DNA of 15,863 nucleotides from CAYJLB01 sp964370845. Lineage in GTDB: Bacteria; Bacillota; Clostridia; Oscillospirales; Ruminococcaceae. Both the position numbers and the translations under genes were made by a program. The stretch is from positions 1 through 15,863 of the forward strand of contig CAYJLB010000053.1 in NCBI GenBank assembly GCA_964370845.1, in the 5' to 3' direction. Positions 1-7,171 of this stretch are shown here, in pieces (position 1 is the stretch's first letter; every line of letters starts with the position of its first letter). The notes under the pieces are model-generated. The model was not told the origin of the DNA. It saw nothing but the letters and a program-made list of their open reading frames with translations, and made no database searches.

Positions 1-355
1 CCCCGCTGGCAGACGCGATATTACAATTGATGAATGAGGAAAAAGGTCGCACGCGACGATAGAAAGTTTATGATTTTATGTCAATTTTTTGCGGAGAAGC
101 CCCCGCTGGCAGACGCGATATTACAATTGATGAATGAGGAAAAAGGTCGCACGCGACGATAGAAAGTTTATGATTTTATGTCAATTTTTTGCGGAGAAGC
201 CCCCGCTGGCAGACGCGATATTACAATTGATGAATGAGGAAAAAGGTCGCACGCGACGATAGAAAGTTTATGATTTTATGTCAATTTTTTGCGGAGAAGC
301 CCCCGCTGGCAGACGCGATATTACAATTGATGAATGAGGAAAAAGGTCGCACGCG
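1..355. repeat. Perfect 100-bp tandem repeat array, 3.55 copies
   Basis: Units lie at 1-100, 101-200 and 201-300, with a partial fourth at 301-355. All are identical by eye. The period of 100 is not a multiple of three, and no spacers separate the copies, so this is neither coding nor CRISPR. Each unit holds two small inverted repeats: GTCGCACGCGAC, and, across the unit junction, GCGGAGAAGCCCCCGC, which folds with one A-C mismatch. The array ends inside the first of these palindromes (at 355) and runs in from the left edge, so the true copy number is unknown. The junction motif GAAGCCCCCGCTGGC recurs at 11508-11522 on the other strand, which links the array to the dispersed repeat family of this window. 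Confidence 0.95.
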
Positions 356-375
356 GCTTTTTAATAGTAAATAAA

Positions 376-484
376 TGTAGGGAGTGCATTGTATGCATTC
401 CGAAATAACCAAAGTTGTTAAGCGAAATTCTCCGAGTAAAAGTTAGCAACTGTAGGGACTAGGCTTGCCTTATCCAATAAAAAT
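376..484. repeat. Two short TGTAGGG hairpin repeats in the gap before xylA's terminator
   Basis: Two related imperfect palindromes begin with TGTAGGGA, at 376-408 and 451-484, and end with TTCCGAAATAA and TATCCAATAAAA respectively. A third relative is at 9263-9295 (TGTAGGGG ... GTCCGATAAAA). Each folds around an internal inverted repeat, for example GGAGTGCA with TGCATTCC. The stretch 356-507 holds no open reading frame with a ribosome binding site, and I see nothing else in it. These look like members of a dispersed intergenic repeat family. Function unknown. Confidence 0.55.
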
Positions 485-507
485 TAGCAAGCCAAAGGAC
501 AAACTAA

Positions 508-540
508 ACTCCCCTAAGTAAGAAATTTACTTAGGGGAGT
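508..540 (-). terminator. Intrinsic terminator of xylA
   Basis: A perfect 13-bp stem (508-520 with 528-540, CTCCCCTAAGTA arm) has a 7-nt loop. It lies 14 bp past the xylA stop codon. Read on the minus strand the stem is followed by TTTAGTTTGT, a usable U tract. The plus-strand side is also T-rich (CTTTTTATTT), so it may work in both directions. Confidence 0.85.
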
Positions 541-554
541 AACTTTTTATTTAA

Positions 555-1877
555 TTATGAAAACATAATACTGTTCATTACAGCTTCTAGGTATTCTTGT
601 TTGCCTGAGCCTGGAAGTGCAGGAGCACCCATATCTTCAGCATATTTTGCAAGTTCCTCAAGAGTAGTATTACCCTCGCGGATTTTTTTGCCGATTTCGC
701 TGTCAAAACTTGAGTAACGTTCTTTTACAAAATCGTCAATTCTTCCATCTTCAATCATTTCAACTGCTTTAATTAAACCAAGAGCAAAGCTGTCCATACC
801 AGCAATATAAGCTAAGAACATATCTTCATCAGTGTAGCTAGGACGTCTTGTTTTACTGTCAAAATTAAGTCCACCGTTTGGTAAACCTCCAGCTTTTAGA
901 ATTTCATACATACAAAGAGTAGTTTCGTAAATGTTAGTCGGGAATTGGTCAGTGTCCCAGCCAAGTAACATGTCGCCTTGGTTAGCGTCAACTGAACCAA
1001 GCATACCATTCATAGCGGAAACTCTTAAATCGTGTTGGAAAGTATGTCCAGCAAGAGTTGCGTGGTTAGCTTCAATGTTCATTTTGAAGTCTTTTTCAAG
1101 TCCGTATTGACGTAAAAATCCGATTGCAGTAGCAGCATCAAAGTCGTATTGATGTTTCATAGGCTCTTTTGGTTTAGGTTCGATGAAAAAGTCACCAGTG
1201 AAGCCAATTTTTCTACCATAATCGACAGATAATCTCATCAATTTAGCAATATTTTCTTGCTCAAATTTCATGTCAGTGTTTAAAAGAGTTTCATAACCCT
1301 CACGTCCGCCCCAGAAAACGTAGCCTTTACCGCCAAGTTTTACAACTATATCAAGAACTTTTTTAACTTGAGCAGCAGCAGCACAGAAAACATCAACGCT
1401 GTTAGAACTTCCGGCACCGCTCATAAAACGAGGGTTTGAGAACATATTAGCAGTTCCCCAAAGAAGTTTAATTCCAGTTTCGTCCATTTTAGCCTTAATG
1501 TATTCAGTAATTTCGTCAAGACGAGCATTTGTTTCAGCTACAGTAGCACCTTCAGGGATAATGTCTACATCGTGGAAACAGAAATATTCAATTCCAAGTT
1601 TAGTCATAAATTCAAAACCCGCATCAACTTTAGCTTTTGCGTGGTCCATAGTTCCAACTTCACAAGCAGTGAAAGACTTGTCCGCAGTACCAGCACCGAA
1701 CATATCGCCACCAGTTCCGCATAAATTATGCCACCAAGCCATTGAGAAAGGAAGGTGTTCTTTCATAGTTTTCCCCATAATAACACGATTTTCGTCGTAG
1801 TATTTGAAAGAAAGAGGATTTGTTGATTTTGAACCCTCGTACTTAATTTGTGGTATGTTTTCAAATATTTTGCTCAT
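555..1877 (-). CDS. xylA: Xylose isomerase (class II)
   Basis: Cytoplasmic enzyme that isomerises D-xylose to D-xylulose (and glucose to fructose) in a TIM barrel with two divalent metal ions. The 440-residue length fits class II enzymes of Bacillota and Bacteroidota. All expected active-site residues are visible: the His-Asp pair H102/D105 in FCFHDVD, E233 and K235 in FIEPKPKEP, E269 and H272 in EANHATLAGHTFQHD, D297, D308 and D310 in the GWDTDQFPTN region, and D340. The start at 1877 has a strong AAGGAGAA site just upstream. It has its own promoter and terminator, so it is transcribed alone. No xylB, XylR or xylose transporter is beside it here; they could lie elsewhere or left of the window. 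Divergent from dcd. Confidence 0.97.
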   Translation of the reverse strand: MSKIFENIPQIKYEGSKSTNPLSFKYYDENRVIMGKTMKEHLPFSMAWWHNLCGTGGDMFGAGTADKSFTACEVGTMDHAKAKVDAGFEFMTKLGIEYFCFHDVDIIPEGATVAETNARLDEITEYIKAKMDETGIKLLWGTANMFSNPRFMSGAGSSNSVDVFCAAAAQVKKVLDIVVKLGGKGYVFWGGREGYETLLNTDMKFEQENIAKLMRLSVDYGRKIGFTGDFFIEPKPKEPMKHQYDFDAATAIGFLRQYGLEKDFKMNIEANHATLAGHTFQHDLRVSAMNGMLGSVDANQGDMLLGWDTDQFPTNIYETTLCMYEILKAGGLPNGGLNFDSKTRRPSYTDEDMFLAYIAGMDSFALGLIKAVEMIEDGRIDDFVKERYSSFDSEIGKKIREGNTTLEELAKYAEDMGAPALPGSGKQEYLEAVMNSIMFS

Positions 1878-1926
1878 AAAAATTCTCCTTATAATATATT
1901 TTTTATTTATTTAGCACAACACATTA

Positions 1927-1956
1927 ATTATACAATATTAATAGTTTAGTTGTCAA
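1927..1956 (-). promoter_or_regulatory. Promoter of xylA
   Basis: On the minus strand a perfect TTGACA (1951-1956) is followed after 18 bp by a perfect TATAAT (1927-1932). It sits about 50 bp upstream of the xylA start. No XylR-type operator or cre site was recognised in it. Confidence 0.75.
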
Positions 1957-2017
1957 CGAATTATAGAAGAAGATTAATTCTTAAAATGACGAATTTTTGT
2001 TAGTTAAACTGTAAATT

Positions 2018-2035
2018 TTAACGGAATATCGTTAA
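2018..2035. other. Small inverted repeat in the xylA-dcd divergent region
   Basis: TTAACG and CGTTAA are separated by GAATAT and followed on the plus strand by a run of seven T (2039-2045). It lies between the two divergent promoters, upstream of both genes, so a terminator role has no obvious client. An operator is possible, but nothing identifies a regulator. Confidence 0.3.
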
Positions 2036-2110
2036 GTGTTTTTTTATTAAATATAAATTAGCTGTAAATAGATTTCTTACAATAAATTACTAGCTTTTTA
2101 AAATAAACTA

Positions 2111-2119
2111 TGATATAAT
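2111..2119 (+). promoter_or_regulatory. Extended -10 promoter of dcd
   Basis: TGATATAAT is a TGn extended -10 with a perfect TATAAT at 2114-2119. The region 17 bp upstream (2091-2096, TAGCTT) is a poor -35, which the extended -10 can offset. The transcript leader before the dcd start would be about 35 nt. Confidence 0.6.
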
Positions 2120-2162
2120 AAATTTTATCTTAGCAAAAATATATTTTGAAAGGACGATTAAA

Positions 2163-2699
2163 ATGATTTTATCGGATAAAACTATATTTAGAATGTTAGA
2201 AAGTAAGGAATTAATTATTTCTCCTGTTGAAGAAAGTCAAGTTCAGCCTGCTAGTGTTGATGTGCGTTTAGGAAACACTTTTAGTGTGGTTGAAGACAGC
2301 TCAAATGGAATAATTACTCTTGATAATCAAATTCAATATAAAAGTATTGAAACGGACACTTATTTGTTGTTGCCAGGGCAGTTCGTTTTAGCTACAACAA
2401 TGGAATTTTTTTCTTTGCCCGACAATTTAACGGCGTTTGTTGAGGGGAGAAGTTCTCTTGGACGAATGGGACTATTTATACAAAATGCAGGTTGGGTTGA
2501 CCCTGGATTTAAAGGGGAAATTACACTTGAATTATACAACGCAAACCGCTGTGCAATTGAATTAAAAGCGGGAAGGCGAGTAGGGCAACTAGTTTTTGCT
2601 CAACTTGACGATAACGCATTAAATCCTTATCGTGGAAAGTATCAAGGACAAAGAGGTGCAACAGGCTCAAAGGTCTTTTTAGATAATGAAGTAGAGTAA
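2163..2699 (+). CDS. dcd: dCTP deaminase
   Basis: Deaminates dCTP to dUTP (or, in bifunctional members, straight to dUMP), feeding thymidylate synthesis. The 178-residue protein shows the family signature: EGRSSLGR (94-101), with S97 and R101 matching the catalytic Ser and Arg of the Escherichia coli enzyme, then AGWVDPGFKGEITLEL (109-124) with E123 as the likely catalytic glutamate, then GRRVGQLVF and the C-terminal glycine-rich segment YQGQRGATGSK that closes over the nucleotide. The start is preceded by GAAAGGACG at good spacing. It is a single-gene unit between xylA and the phospholipase-like gene. Whether it is mono- or bifunctional cannot be told from sequence alone. Confidence 0.95.
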   Translation: MILSDKTIFRMLESKELIISPVEESQVQPASVDVRLGNTFSVVEDSSNGIITLDNQIQYKSIETDTYLLLPGQFVLATTMEFFSLPDNLTAFVEGRSSLGRMGLFIQNAGWVDPGFKGEITLELYNANRCAIELKAGRRVGQLVFAQLDDNALNPYRGKYQGQRGATGSKVFLDNEVE

Positions 2700-2760
2700 T
2701 AATTTCTCGCTTTTCATTGTTAAAGTGTAGTAAAATTTGTTAACATTTTGTAAATTTTAT

Positions 2761-2790
2761 ACACAATTAACAAATGTTTATTAATTGTGT
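2761..2790. other. AT-rich 10-bp hairpin downstream of dcd
   Basis: ACACAATTAA and TTAATTGTGT form a perfect stem with a 10-nt loop, 62 bp past the dcd stop. It is followed by TAAAAAAG rather than T residues on the plus strand, so it is not a good intrinsic terminator in that direction. The rest of 2700-2972 is very AT-rich spacer plus the promoter below. Confidence 0.35.
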
Positions 2791-2844
2791 TAAAAAAGCA
2801 TAAAATAATCTTTATATATTTGTGAACATTTTTTTAAAAAACTC

Positions 2845-2873
2845 TTGCAATTTTGTGTGAAATGATTTACAAT
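2845..2873 (+). promoter_or_regulatory. Promoter of the phospholipase-glycosyltransferase unit
   Basis: TTGCAA (2845-2850), a 17-bp spacer and TACAAT (2868-2873) form a good sigma-A promoter. The implied leader is about 95 nt. Confidence 0.6.
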
Positions 2874-2972
2874 TATAGGGTAGGTTATTTTTAAATAATT
2901 TATGTTACATTTGTTAAATTACTTAATCACTTTGACTTTATATGAAACCTTTGAAAGGGGAAATTCTTTTTA

Positions 2973-3551
2973 ATGAAAGCTCGTGCACATTTAGTATTTG
3001 CTGATTTTTTATTGGAAAAATCAACATTTTTTACAGGAAAAATTAGTAGAATGGCTTTTAAATTCGGTAACATTCAACCAGATATCAACTTTTTAACTTA
3101 TTTTAGAAAATGTTTTGTTGAAGAAAGAATGAGAGGGCATAATTACGAAAATTGTGTTCATCATATGGAAAAATTATCTGAAAAAATAGACAATGCTTTT
3201 CATTTTGGAATTTCGAATGCATATACTTTAGGCAAATTAACACATTATCTTGCTGACTCATTTACTCTTGCTCATAATAATTTTTTTGGCGGAGATTTGG
3301 TTGAGCACAGAAGATATGAAATGAAATTAATCGTGAAATTTATTGAAGAACTTGAGTATAAAAGACATGAGTTTTTTACTCCTATGAGTTTTAAAAGTAT
3401 CTTACATGGATTTCGTGAAGAATATGAAAATGGCGTTCATGGCGTAGAAAACGACTGTAAATACATTATTGAGGCATGTTCTTGCTTGCTTGCATATTGT
3501 GGTATTCTTGCAGGTGTTGAACATGACGGTGAAAGGGTGTTGGTAGGGTGA
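2973..3551 (+). CDS. Zinc-dependent phospholipase C-like protein
   Basis: A 192-residue protein resembling the zinc-dependent phospholipase C fold (PF00882 type). Likely metal ligands are H6, D37 in GNIQPDI, H56 in RGHNYEN, H77, and the hallmark helix GKLTHYLADSFTLAHN, which gives H91, D95 and H101. No signal peptide or membrane segment is seen, unlike the secreted clostridial toxins, so it probably acts in the cytoplasm or at the inner face of the membrane. The AAAGGGGAAA site precedes the ATG. Its TGA overlaps the GTG start of the glycosyltransferase by 4 bp, so the two are translationally coupled. A plausible but untested link is that it releases diacylglycerol, the acceptor used by its partner. 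Family call fairly sure, substrate unknown. Confidence 0.75.
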   Translation: MKARAHLVFADFLLEKSTFFTGKISRMAFKFGNIQPDINFLTYFRKCFVEERMRGHNYENCVHHMEKLSEKIDNAFHFGISNAYTLGKLTHYLADSFTLAHNNFFGGDLVEHRRYEMKLIVKFIEELEYKRHEFFTPMSFKSILHGFREEYENGVHGVENDCKYIIEACSCLLAYCGILAGVEHDGERVLVG

Positions 3552-4825
3552 AAATCCTCATTACAACTGATTGGTATTACCCGATTGTAAATGGCGTTGT
3601 AACTTCCGTTGTAAATTTAAAGAAACAACTTGAAAAACGTGGAAATGAAGTGAAAATTTTGACACTTTCCAGTAATCATCGCTCTTATGTTGAGGGCGAT
3701 GTTACTTATTTAGCGTCAATTAACGCGGAAAAAATATATAATAATGCAAGAATTGCAGTTTCATATGTTAATTCTTACATTACTGATTTAGAAAAATGGA
3801 AACCTGATATTGTTCATTCGCAGTGTGAATTTTCAACTTATATTATTGCAAAACGAATTTGCTCAAAAGTTGATGCACCGCTGTTGCACACATATCATAC
3901 AGTTTATGAAGATTATACTCACTACTTTTTCCCTAGCAAAAGGCTTGGTAAATCGGTGGTGTCATATCTTACTAAACTTGCAGTGAGAAAGACCAGTGCT
4001 GTAATCGTTCCTACAGAAAAAGTTAAGAAGCTTCTCGATGAATACGGAGTAAAAAAGGATATGATTGTCCTTCCCACTGGTGTTGAAATTGAGAAGTTTA
4101 AAGCTGTTTATGAGGTTGAAGACTGGATTTTAGATAAGAAGCAAGAACTTAATATTCCCCTTGACAAAAATGTGCTTTTGTTTGCCGGACGAGTTGCTAA
4201 AGAAAAAAATATACAAGAAATACTTCATTGTTTAAAAGAAGATAATGGAAATGAAAATGTCTTAGTTATCGTTGGAGATGGGCCTTATATGCCTGAAATC
4301 AAAGAGCTTACTAAGGAACTTGAACTTAGCGAAAAAGTGTTTTTTACTGGAATGGTTAAACCTGAGGAAATGCCAATTTATTATCGATTAGGTGATATTT
4401 TTGTTTCAGCTTCAACTAGTGAAACTCAAGGTTTAACTTATATTGAAGCTTTATCAGCTGGACTTCCTTTGCTATGTAAAAAAGACCCTTGTTTAGATGA
4501 AGTAGTTGAAGAAGGCATAAATGGCTGGACTTTTGAAGATAAAGAAGATTTCTTAGCTAAAATTAAACTTTATGAAGAAAGTAAAGTTGATCATAGAGAG
4601 CTTCAAGATAATGCTTTTAAAAGTGCTGATAAATTTTCTGCTGAAAAATTCGCTGAAAATGCGGAGGAAGTTTACACTGCAATTATTGCAAGTAAACCGA
4701 GGAAAAAACGCAGAAAATGGCATATTAAAAAATGGAAAAAAATTATGCGTATGCAAAAATCACGACAAATTAATTTTAGAATTATAAAAAAATCTAAAAC
4801 TAATGATGATCAAAAAATTGTATAA
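3548..4825 (+). CDS. GT4 glycosyltransferase, probable 1,2-diacylglycerol glucosyltransferase
   Basis: A 425-residue GT-B fold enzyme. The N-terminal domain starts MKILITTDWYYPIVNGV and contains LLHTYHTVYEDYTHYF (112-127), typical of the alpha-monoglucosyldiacylglycerol synthase group. The C-terminal nucleotide-sugar domain has GRVAKEKN (214-221), GDGPYMPE (243-250) and the EX7E motif E292...E300. The tail from about residue 384 is strongly basic (KPRKKRRKWHIKKWKK and on to KSK at 417), which suits binding to anionic membranes. The start is GTG, within the upstream gene's stop (GTGA). It likely makes glucosyl-diacylglycerol as a membrane glycolipid or lipoteichoic-acid anchor. A different sugar or lipid acceptor in GT4 is possible. 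Confidence 0.8.
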   Translation: MKILITTDWYYPIVNGVVTSVVNLKKQLEKRGNEVKILTLSSNHRSYVEGDVTYLASINAEKIYNNARIAVSYVNSYITDLEKWKPDIVHSQCEFSTYIIAKRICSKVDAPLLHTYHTVYEDYTHYFFPSKRLGKSVVSYLTKLAVRKTSAVIVPTEKVKKLLDEYGVKKDMIVLPTGVEIEKFKAVYEVEDWILDKKQELNIPLDKNVLLFAGRVAKEKNIQEILHCLKEDNGNENVLVIVGDGPYMPEIKELTKELELSEKVFFTGMVKPEEMPIYYRLGDIFVSASTSETQGLTYIEALSAGLPLLCKKDPCLDEVVEEGINGWTFEDKEDFLAKIKLYEESKVDHRELQDNAFKSADKFSAEKFAENAEEVYTAIIASKPRKKRRKWHIKKWKKIMRMQKSRQINFRIIKKSKTNDDQKIV

Positions 4826-4899
4826 TTCTTAAAAATTTTATCATAATATTTTTACGCAAATATCTATAATAGTTATATTTTAGAAAGGATAAAGATATT

Positions 4900-5064
4900 A
4901 TGAATAATCAAGGTGTAAACTGCGACGTTTGTGATTGCATTCATCACAATGGAGGAAATAATTGTAATTTGCCTACTATTGAGGTGACTAATCAAGGTGG
5001 AATGAGCGCTACTAATGGGGTGGGAAATCCACATTTTTGTAAGAATTATCAAAAGAAAAACTAA
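4900..5064 (+). CDS. Small cysteine-rich DUF1540-like protein
   Basis: A 54-residue protein too short for most gene finders. It begins MNNQGVNCDVCDC and has cysteines at 8, 11, 13, 22 and 47, with the CxxCxC plus downstream Cys pattern and the ending HFCKNYQKKN of DUF1540 proteins from Clostridia. This suggests a small metal-binding (zinc or iron) protein; the function of the family is not established. It has a strong GAAAGGAT site 10 bp before the ATG and a perfect TATAAT at 4865-4870, although I see no good -35. It stands alone between the glycosyltransferase and the T-box promoter. Confidence 0.75.
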   Translation: MNNQGVNCDVCDCIHHNGGNNCNLPTIEVTNQGGMSATNGVGNPHFCKNYQKKN

Positions 5065-5091
5065 TTTTTTAGCTAATTTTTAAATTTACTC

Positions 5092-5120
5092 TTGACAATT
5101 GCTTTAAAAGGTTGTATTAT
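5092..5120 (+). promoter_or_regulatory. Promoter of the T-box ior-paaK operon
   Basis: A perfect TTGACA (5092-5097), 17-bp spacer and TATTAT (5115-5120) put the transcript start near 5127, directly ahead of the T-box Stem I. This is one of the strongest promoters in the window, so control is probably at the leader. Confidence 0.85.
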
Positions 5121-5126
5121 TATACT

Positions 5127-5372
5127 AAACTGTTGAAGAAGAAATAAAGTCTAAAGTAAATGCCTAAAGAGAGCCGATGTTGGTGGAAATTCGGTGGTAA
5201 TCCTTTATTCAAGTGGACTTCCGAGGGTGTGAGTGAAAAGTTTTCTTATTAGCTCATGACGTTTAATCTACGTTATAGGATTTAAGTGGGTTTTTAACCA
5301 ATTAAGGTGGTACCGCAGACGTTTTTCGCGTTTGTCCTTTGCTTTTTGCATTGGACAAACGCTTTTGTTTTA
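5127..5372 (+). promoter_or_regulatory. T-box leader (tRNA-sensing riboswitch), probable Trp specifier
   Basis: A full T-box. Stem I has the 5' AGTA of the specifier loop (5155-5158), the AGAGAGCCG / TTGGTGGAAATTCGG apical region (5168-5194) and GAG of the basal turn (5223-5225). The T-box sequence AAGGTGGTACCGC is at 5304-5316, with the tRNA-acceptor bulge UGGU at 5308-5311. Its CCTT partner (5336-5339) overlaps the terminator's 5' arm, so antiterminator and terminator exclude each other. The specifier is best read as TGG (Trp) at 5214-5216, because six nucleotides separate it from GAG, as in known T-boxes. The bulge U, however, would pair best with an A73 tRNA (Phe, Tyr), while bacterial tRNA-Trp usually has G73, so Phe (TTC at 5208-5210) is the rival. 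Uncharged tRNA would turn iorA-iorB-paaK on. Confidence 0.92.
5328..5371 (+). terminator. T-box-controlled terminator hairpin
   Basis: A 10-bp stem, GCGTTTGTCC (5328-5337) with GGACAAACGC (5353-5362), is followed by TTTTGTTTT. It forms when the antiterminator is not stabilised by uncharged tRNA. It ends 30 bp before the iorA start. Confidence 0.9.
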
Positions 5373-5400
5373 TAAAAAATTGAAAGGATGGGATATTTTA

Positions 5401-7170
5401 ATGAAATTTTTAATGGGAAATGAAGCGATTGCCCTTGGTGCGATTGCTGCTGGTGTTGGATTTGTAAGCGGTTACCCTGGAACTCCTTCTACCGAAATTC
5501 TTGAAACTGTTGCTAAAAATAATGATGGAAATATTTATGTCGAATGGTCGGTTAACGAAAAATCTGCTATGGAAGTAGCTTGTGGAGCAGCTTATTCTGG
5601 TGTTAGAACTATGGTTACAATGAAACAAGTAGGCTTGAACGTAGCGTCTGACCCACTTATGAGCCTTGCTTACATAGGAGTAAAAGGTGGAATGGTTATT
5701 GTTGTTGCTGATGACCCTGGTCCAATTTCTTCACAAACGGAACAGGATACTAGAAATTTTGCTCAGTTTTCAAAATTGCCAGTTTTCGACCCATCTTCTC
5801 CTGAAGAAAGCTATGAAATGATAATTGATGCCTTTGAGTATTCGGAAAAATATAACACTCCTGTTTTATTTAGACCTACAACGAGAATTTGTCACGGTTG
5901 TGCGGCTATTGAATTGAAAGAGCCTAAAAAGTTACCTAAACCTGAAGGATTTGTTAAAGATTCAAAATGGGTAATTTTTCCTCGACTTGCTTACCAAAAT
6001 AAAATTATGATGGAAAAGCGTAATGTTGAACTTTCAAAAGTTTTCTCAAGCTATAGATTTAACAGCCTTTCTAAAGTTTGTGACGGAAAAAAAGTTATCG
6101 CTACAGGCGGTGACAGCTATGAATATGTCCGTGAAGCCCTCGAACTTTTGGGAGCAAAATGTAATGTGCTTAAAATCGGAACTCCGCACCCATTCCCAAC
6201 TGACTTAGCTATGGAAATGCTTTCAGATGCTGATGAAGTTATTGCAATTGAAGAACTTGACCCTGTTATTGAAAAAGAACTTTTAATGTTAGTGGGGAAA
6301 AATCATCTTTCTACAGTGATAAAAGGAAAATTAACCGCTGATGTACAAAATGCTGGGGAAAATACAGTTGCATCTGTAAAAGCTGTGATTGCAAAATTCT
6401 TAGGATTACAAGTTGCTACAGAAGAAATTACTGAACTTCCGAAAATGCCAATTAGACCGCCAGTTTTATGTGCTGGTTGCCCTCATAGAGCTTCATTTTA
6501 TGCTGTAAAAACTGCAATGAAAGGTAAAAAAGCTATCTTTTCAGGGGATATTGGTTGTTATACTTTAGGAAATGCTGCTCCACTGGATATGGTTGATACT
6601 TGCCTATGTATGGGCGCTGGGGTGACAATTCCACAAGGTTTGAACAGGACAAATGATACTGTTAATTTTGGTTTTGTTGGAGATTCAACTTTCTTCCACA
6701 CAGGAATTGCTGGAGTGGTAAATGGTGTTTATAATGAACACAATATGGTGTTAGTTGTTCTTGATAACGCAACCACTGCAATGACAGGACATCAACCTCA
6801 CCCAGGAACTGGAAACACGATGATGGGGGAAGTTTCGGAAAAAATATCCATTGAAAAAGTACTTTTAGCTCTTGGAGTAAAATCTGTTCAAACTTGTGAC
6901 CCACTAGATTTTGATAAAGCTGCTGAAGTTGAGGGAATGTCAGCGATTATCTTCAAATCTCCTTGTATTGCAGTATGTAAGCCAGCTCCAAAGTGTGAAG
7001 TTGTAAATGATAAATGTATTGGTTGCAAAAGATGTGTGAAGGAACTTGGTTGTCCAGCAATTGTCCTTGAAAATGGTACAAACAAAGTGAAAATTGAAAG
7101 TGCATTATGCTATGGTTGTTCTCTATGTAAAAAAGTTTGTCCTGTTGACGCTATTGAAGGAGGGAACTAA
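5401..7170 (+). CDS. iorA: Indolepyruvate:ferredoxin oxidoreductase, alpha subunit
   Basis: The large subunit of the thiamine-diphosphate enzyme that interconverts arylpyruvates (indole-, phenyl-, hydroxyphenylpyruvate) plus CoA with arylacetyl-CoA, CO2 and reduced ferredoxin. It has 589 residues. The N-terminal domain has GNEAIALGAIAAGVGFVSGY and PGTPSTEI; CAGCPH is at 357-362. The thiamine-binding domain has GDIGCYTLG and GDS (427-429) running to NATTAMTGHQPHPG. Two C-terminal [4Fe-4S] clusters use C539/C542/C545/C551 and C570/C573/C576/C580. I chose the ATG at 5401: the longer frame back to 5332 would lie inside the terminator hairpin, and an AAAGGATGG site precedes 5401. Two bases separate its stop from iorB's ATG. 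The reaction is reversible, and the T-box context favours arylpyruvate synthesis. Confidence 0.95.
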   Translation: MKFLMGNEAIALGAIAAGVGFVSGYPGTPSTEILETVAKNNDGNIYVEWSVNEKSAMEVACGAAYSGVRTMVTMKQVGLNVASDPLMSLAYIGVKGGMVIVVADDPGPISSQTEQDTRNFAQFSKLPVFDPSSPEESYEMIIDAFEYSEKYNTPVLFRPTTRICHGCAAIELKEPKKLPKPEGFVKDSKWVIFPRLAYQNKIMMEKRNVELSKVFSSYRFNSLSKVCDGKKVIATGGDSYEYVREALELLGAKCNVLKIGTPHPFPTDLAMEMLSDADEVIAIEELDPVIEKELLMLVGKNHLSTVIKGKLTADVQNAGENTVASVKAVIAKFLGLQVATEEITELPKMPIRPPVLCAGCPHRASFYAVKTAMKGKKAIFSGDIGCYTLGNAAPLDMVDTCLCMGAGVTIPQGLNRTNDTVNFGFVGDSTFFHTGIAGVVNGVYNEHNMVLVVLDNATTAMTGHQPHPGTGNTMMGEVSEKISIEKVLLALGVKSVQTCDPLDFDKAAEVEGMSAIIFKSPCIAVCKPAPKCEVVNDKCIGCKRCVKELGCPAIVLENGTNKVKIESALCYGCSLCKKVCPVDAIEGGN

Positions 7171-7171
7171 T

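Noticed and set aside
1..355. CRISPR array
   Set aside because: The whole 100-bp unit is repeated without variable spacers, and no cas gene is present.
1878..2162. XylR operator or catabolite-repression site between xylA and dcd
   Set aside because: I found no convincing match to either motif; only a short inverted repeat at 2018-2035 is present.
2761..2790. Intrinsic terminator of dcd
   Set aside because: The stem is entirely AT-rich with no T tract following on the plus strand, so I list it only as a hairpin.
4553..4787. Short reading frames overlapping the glycosyltransferase C-terminus
   Set aside because: They are compositional shadows of the lysine-rich tail; the glycosyltransferase frame is complete.
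5332..5400. Longer iorA N-terminus starting at 5332
   Set aside because: These codons lie in the T-box terminator hairpin and lack a ribosome binding site; IorA proteins begin near MKFLMGNEA.
7094..7171. Longer iorB N-terminus
   Set aside because: It would overlap the second iron-sulfur cluster of iorA in another frame, and a consensus binding site serves the ATG at 7172.
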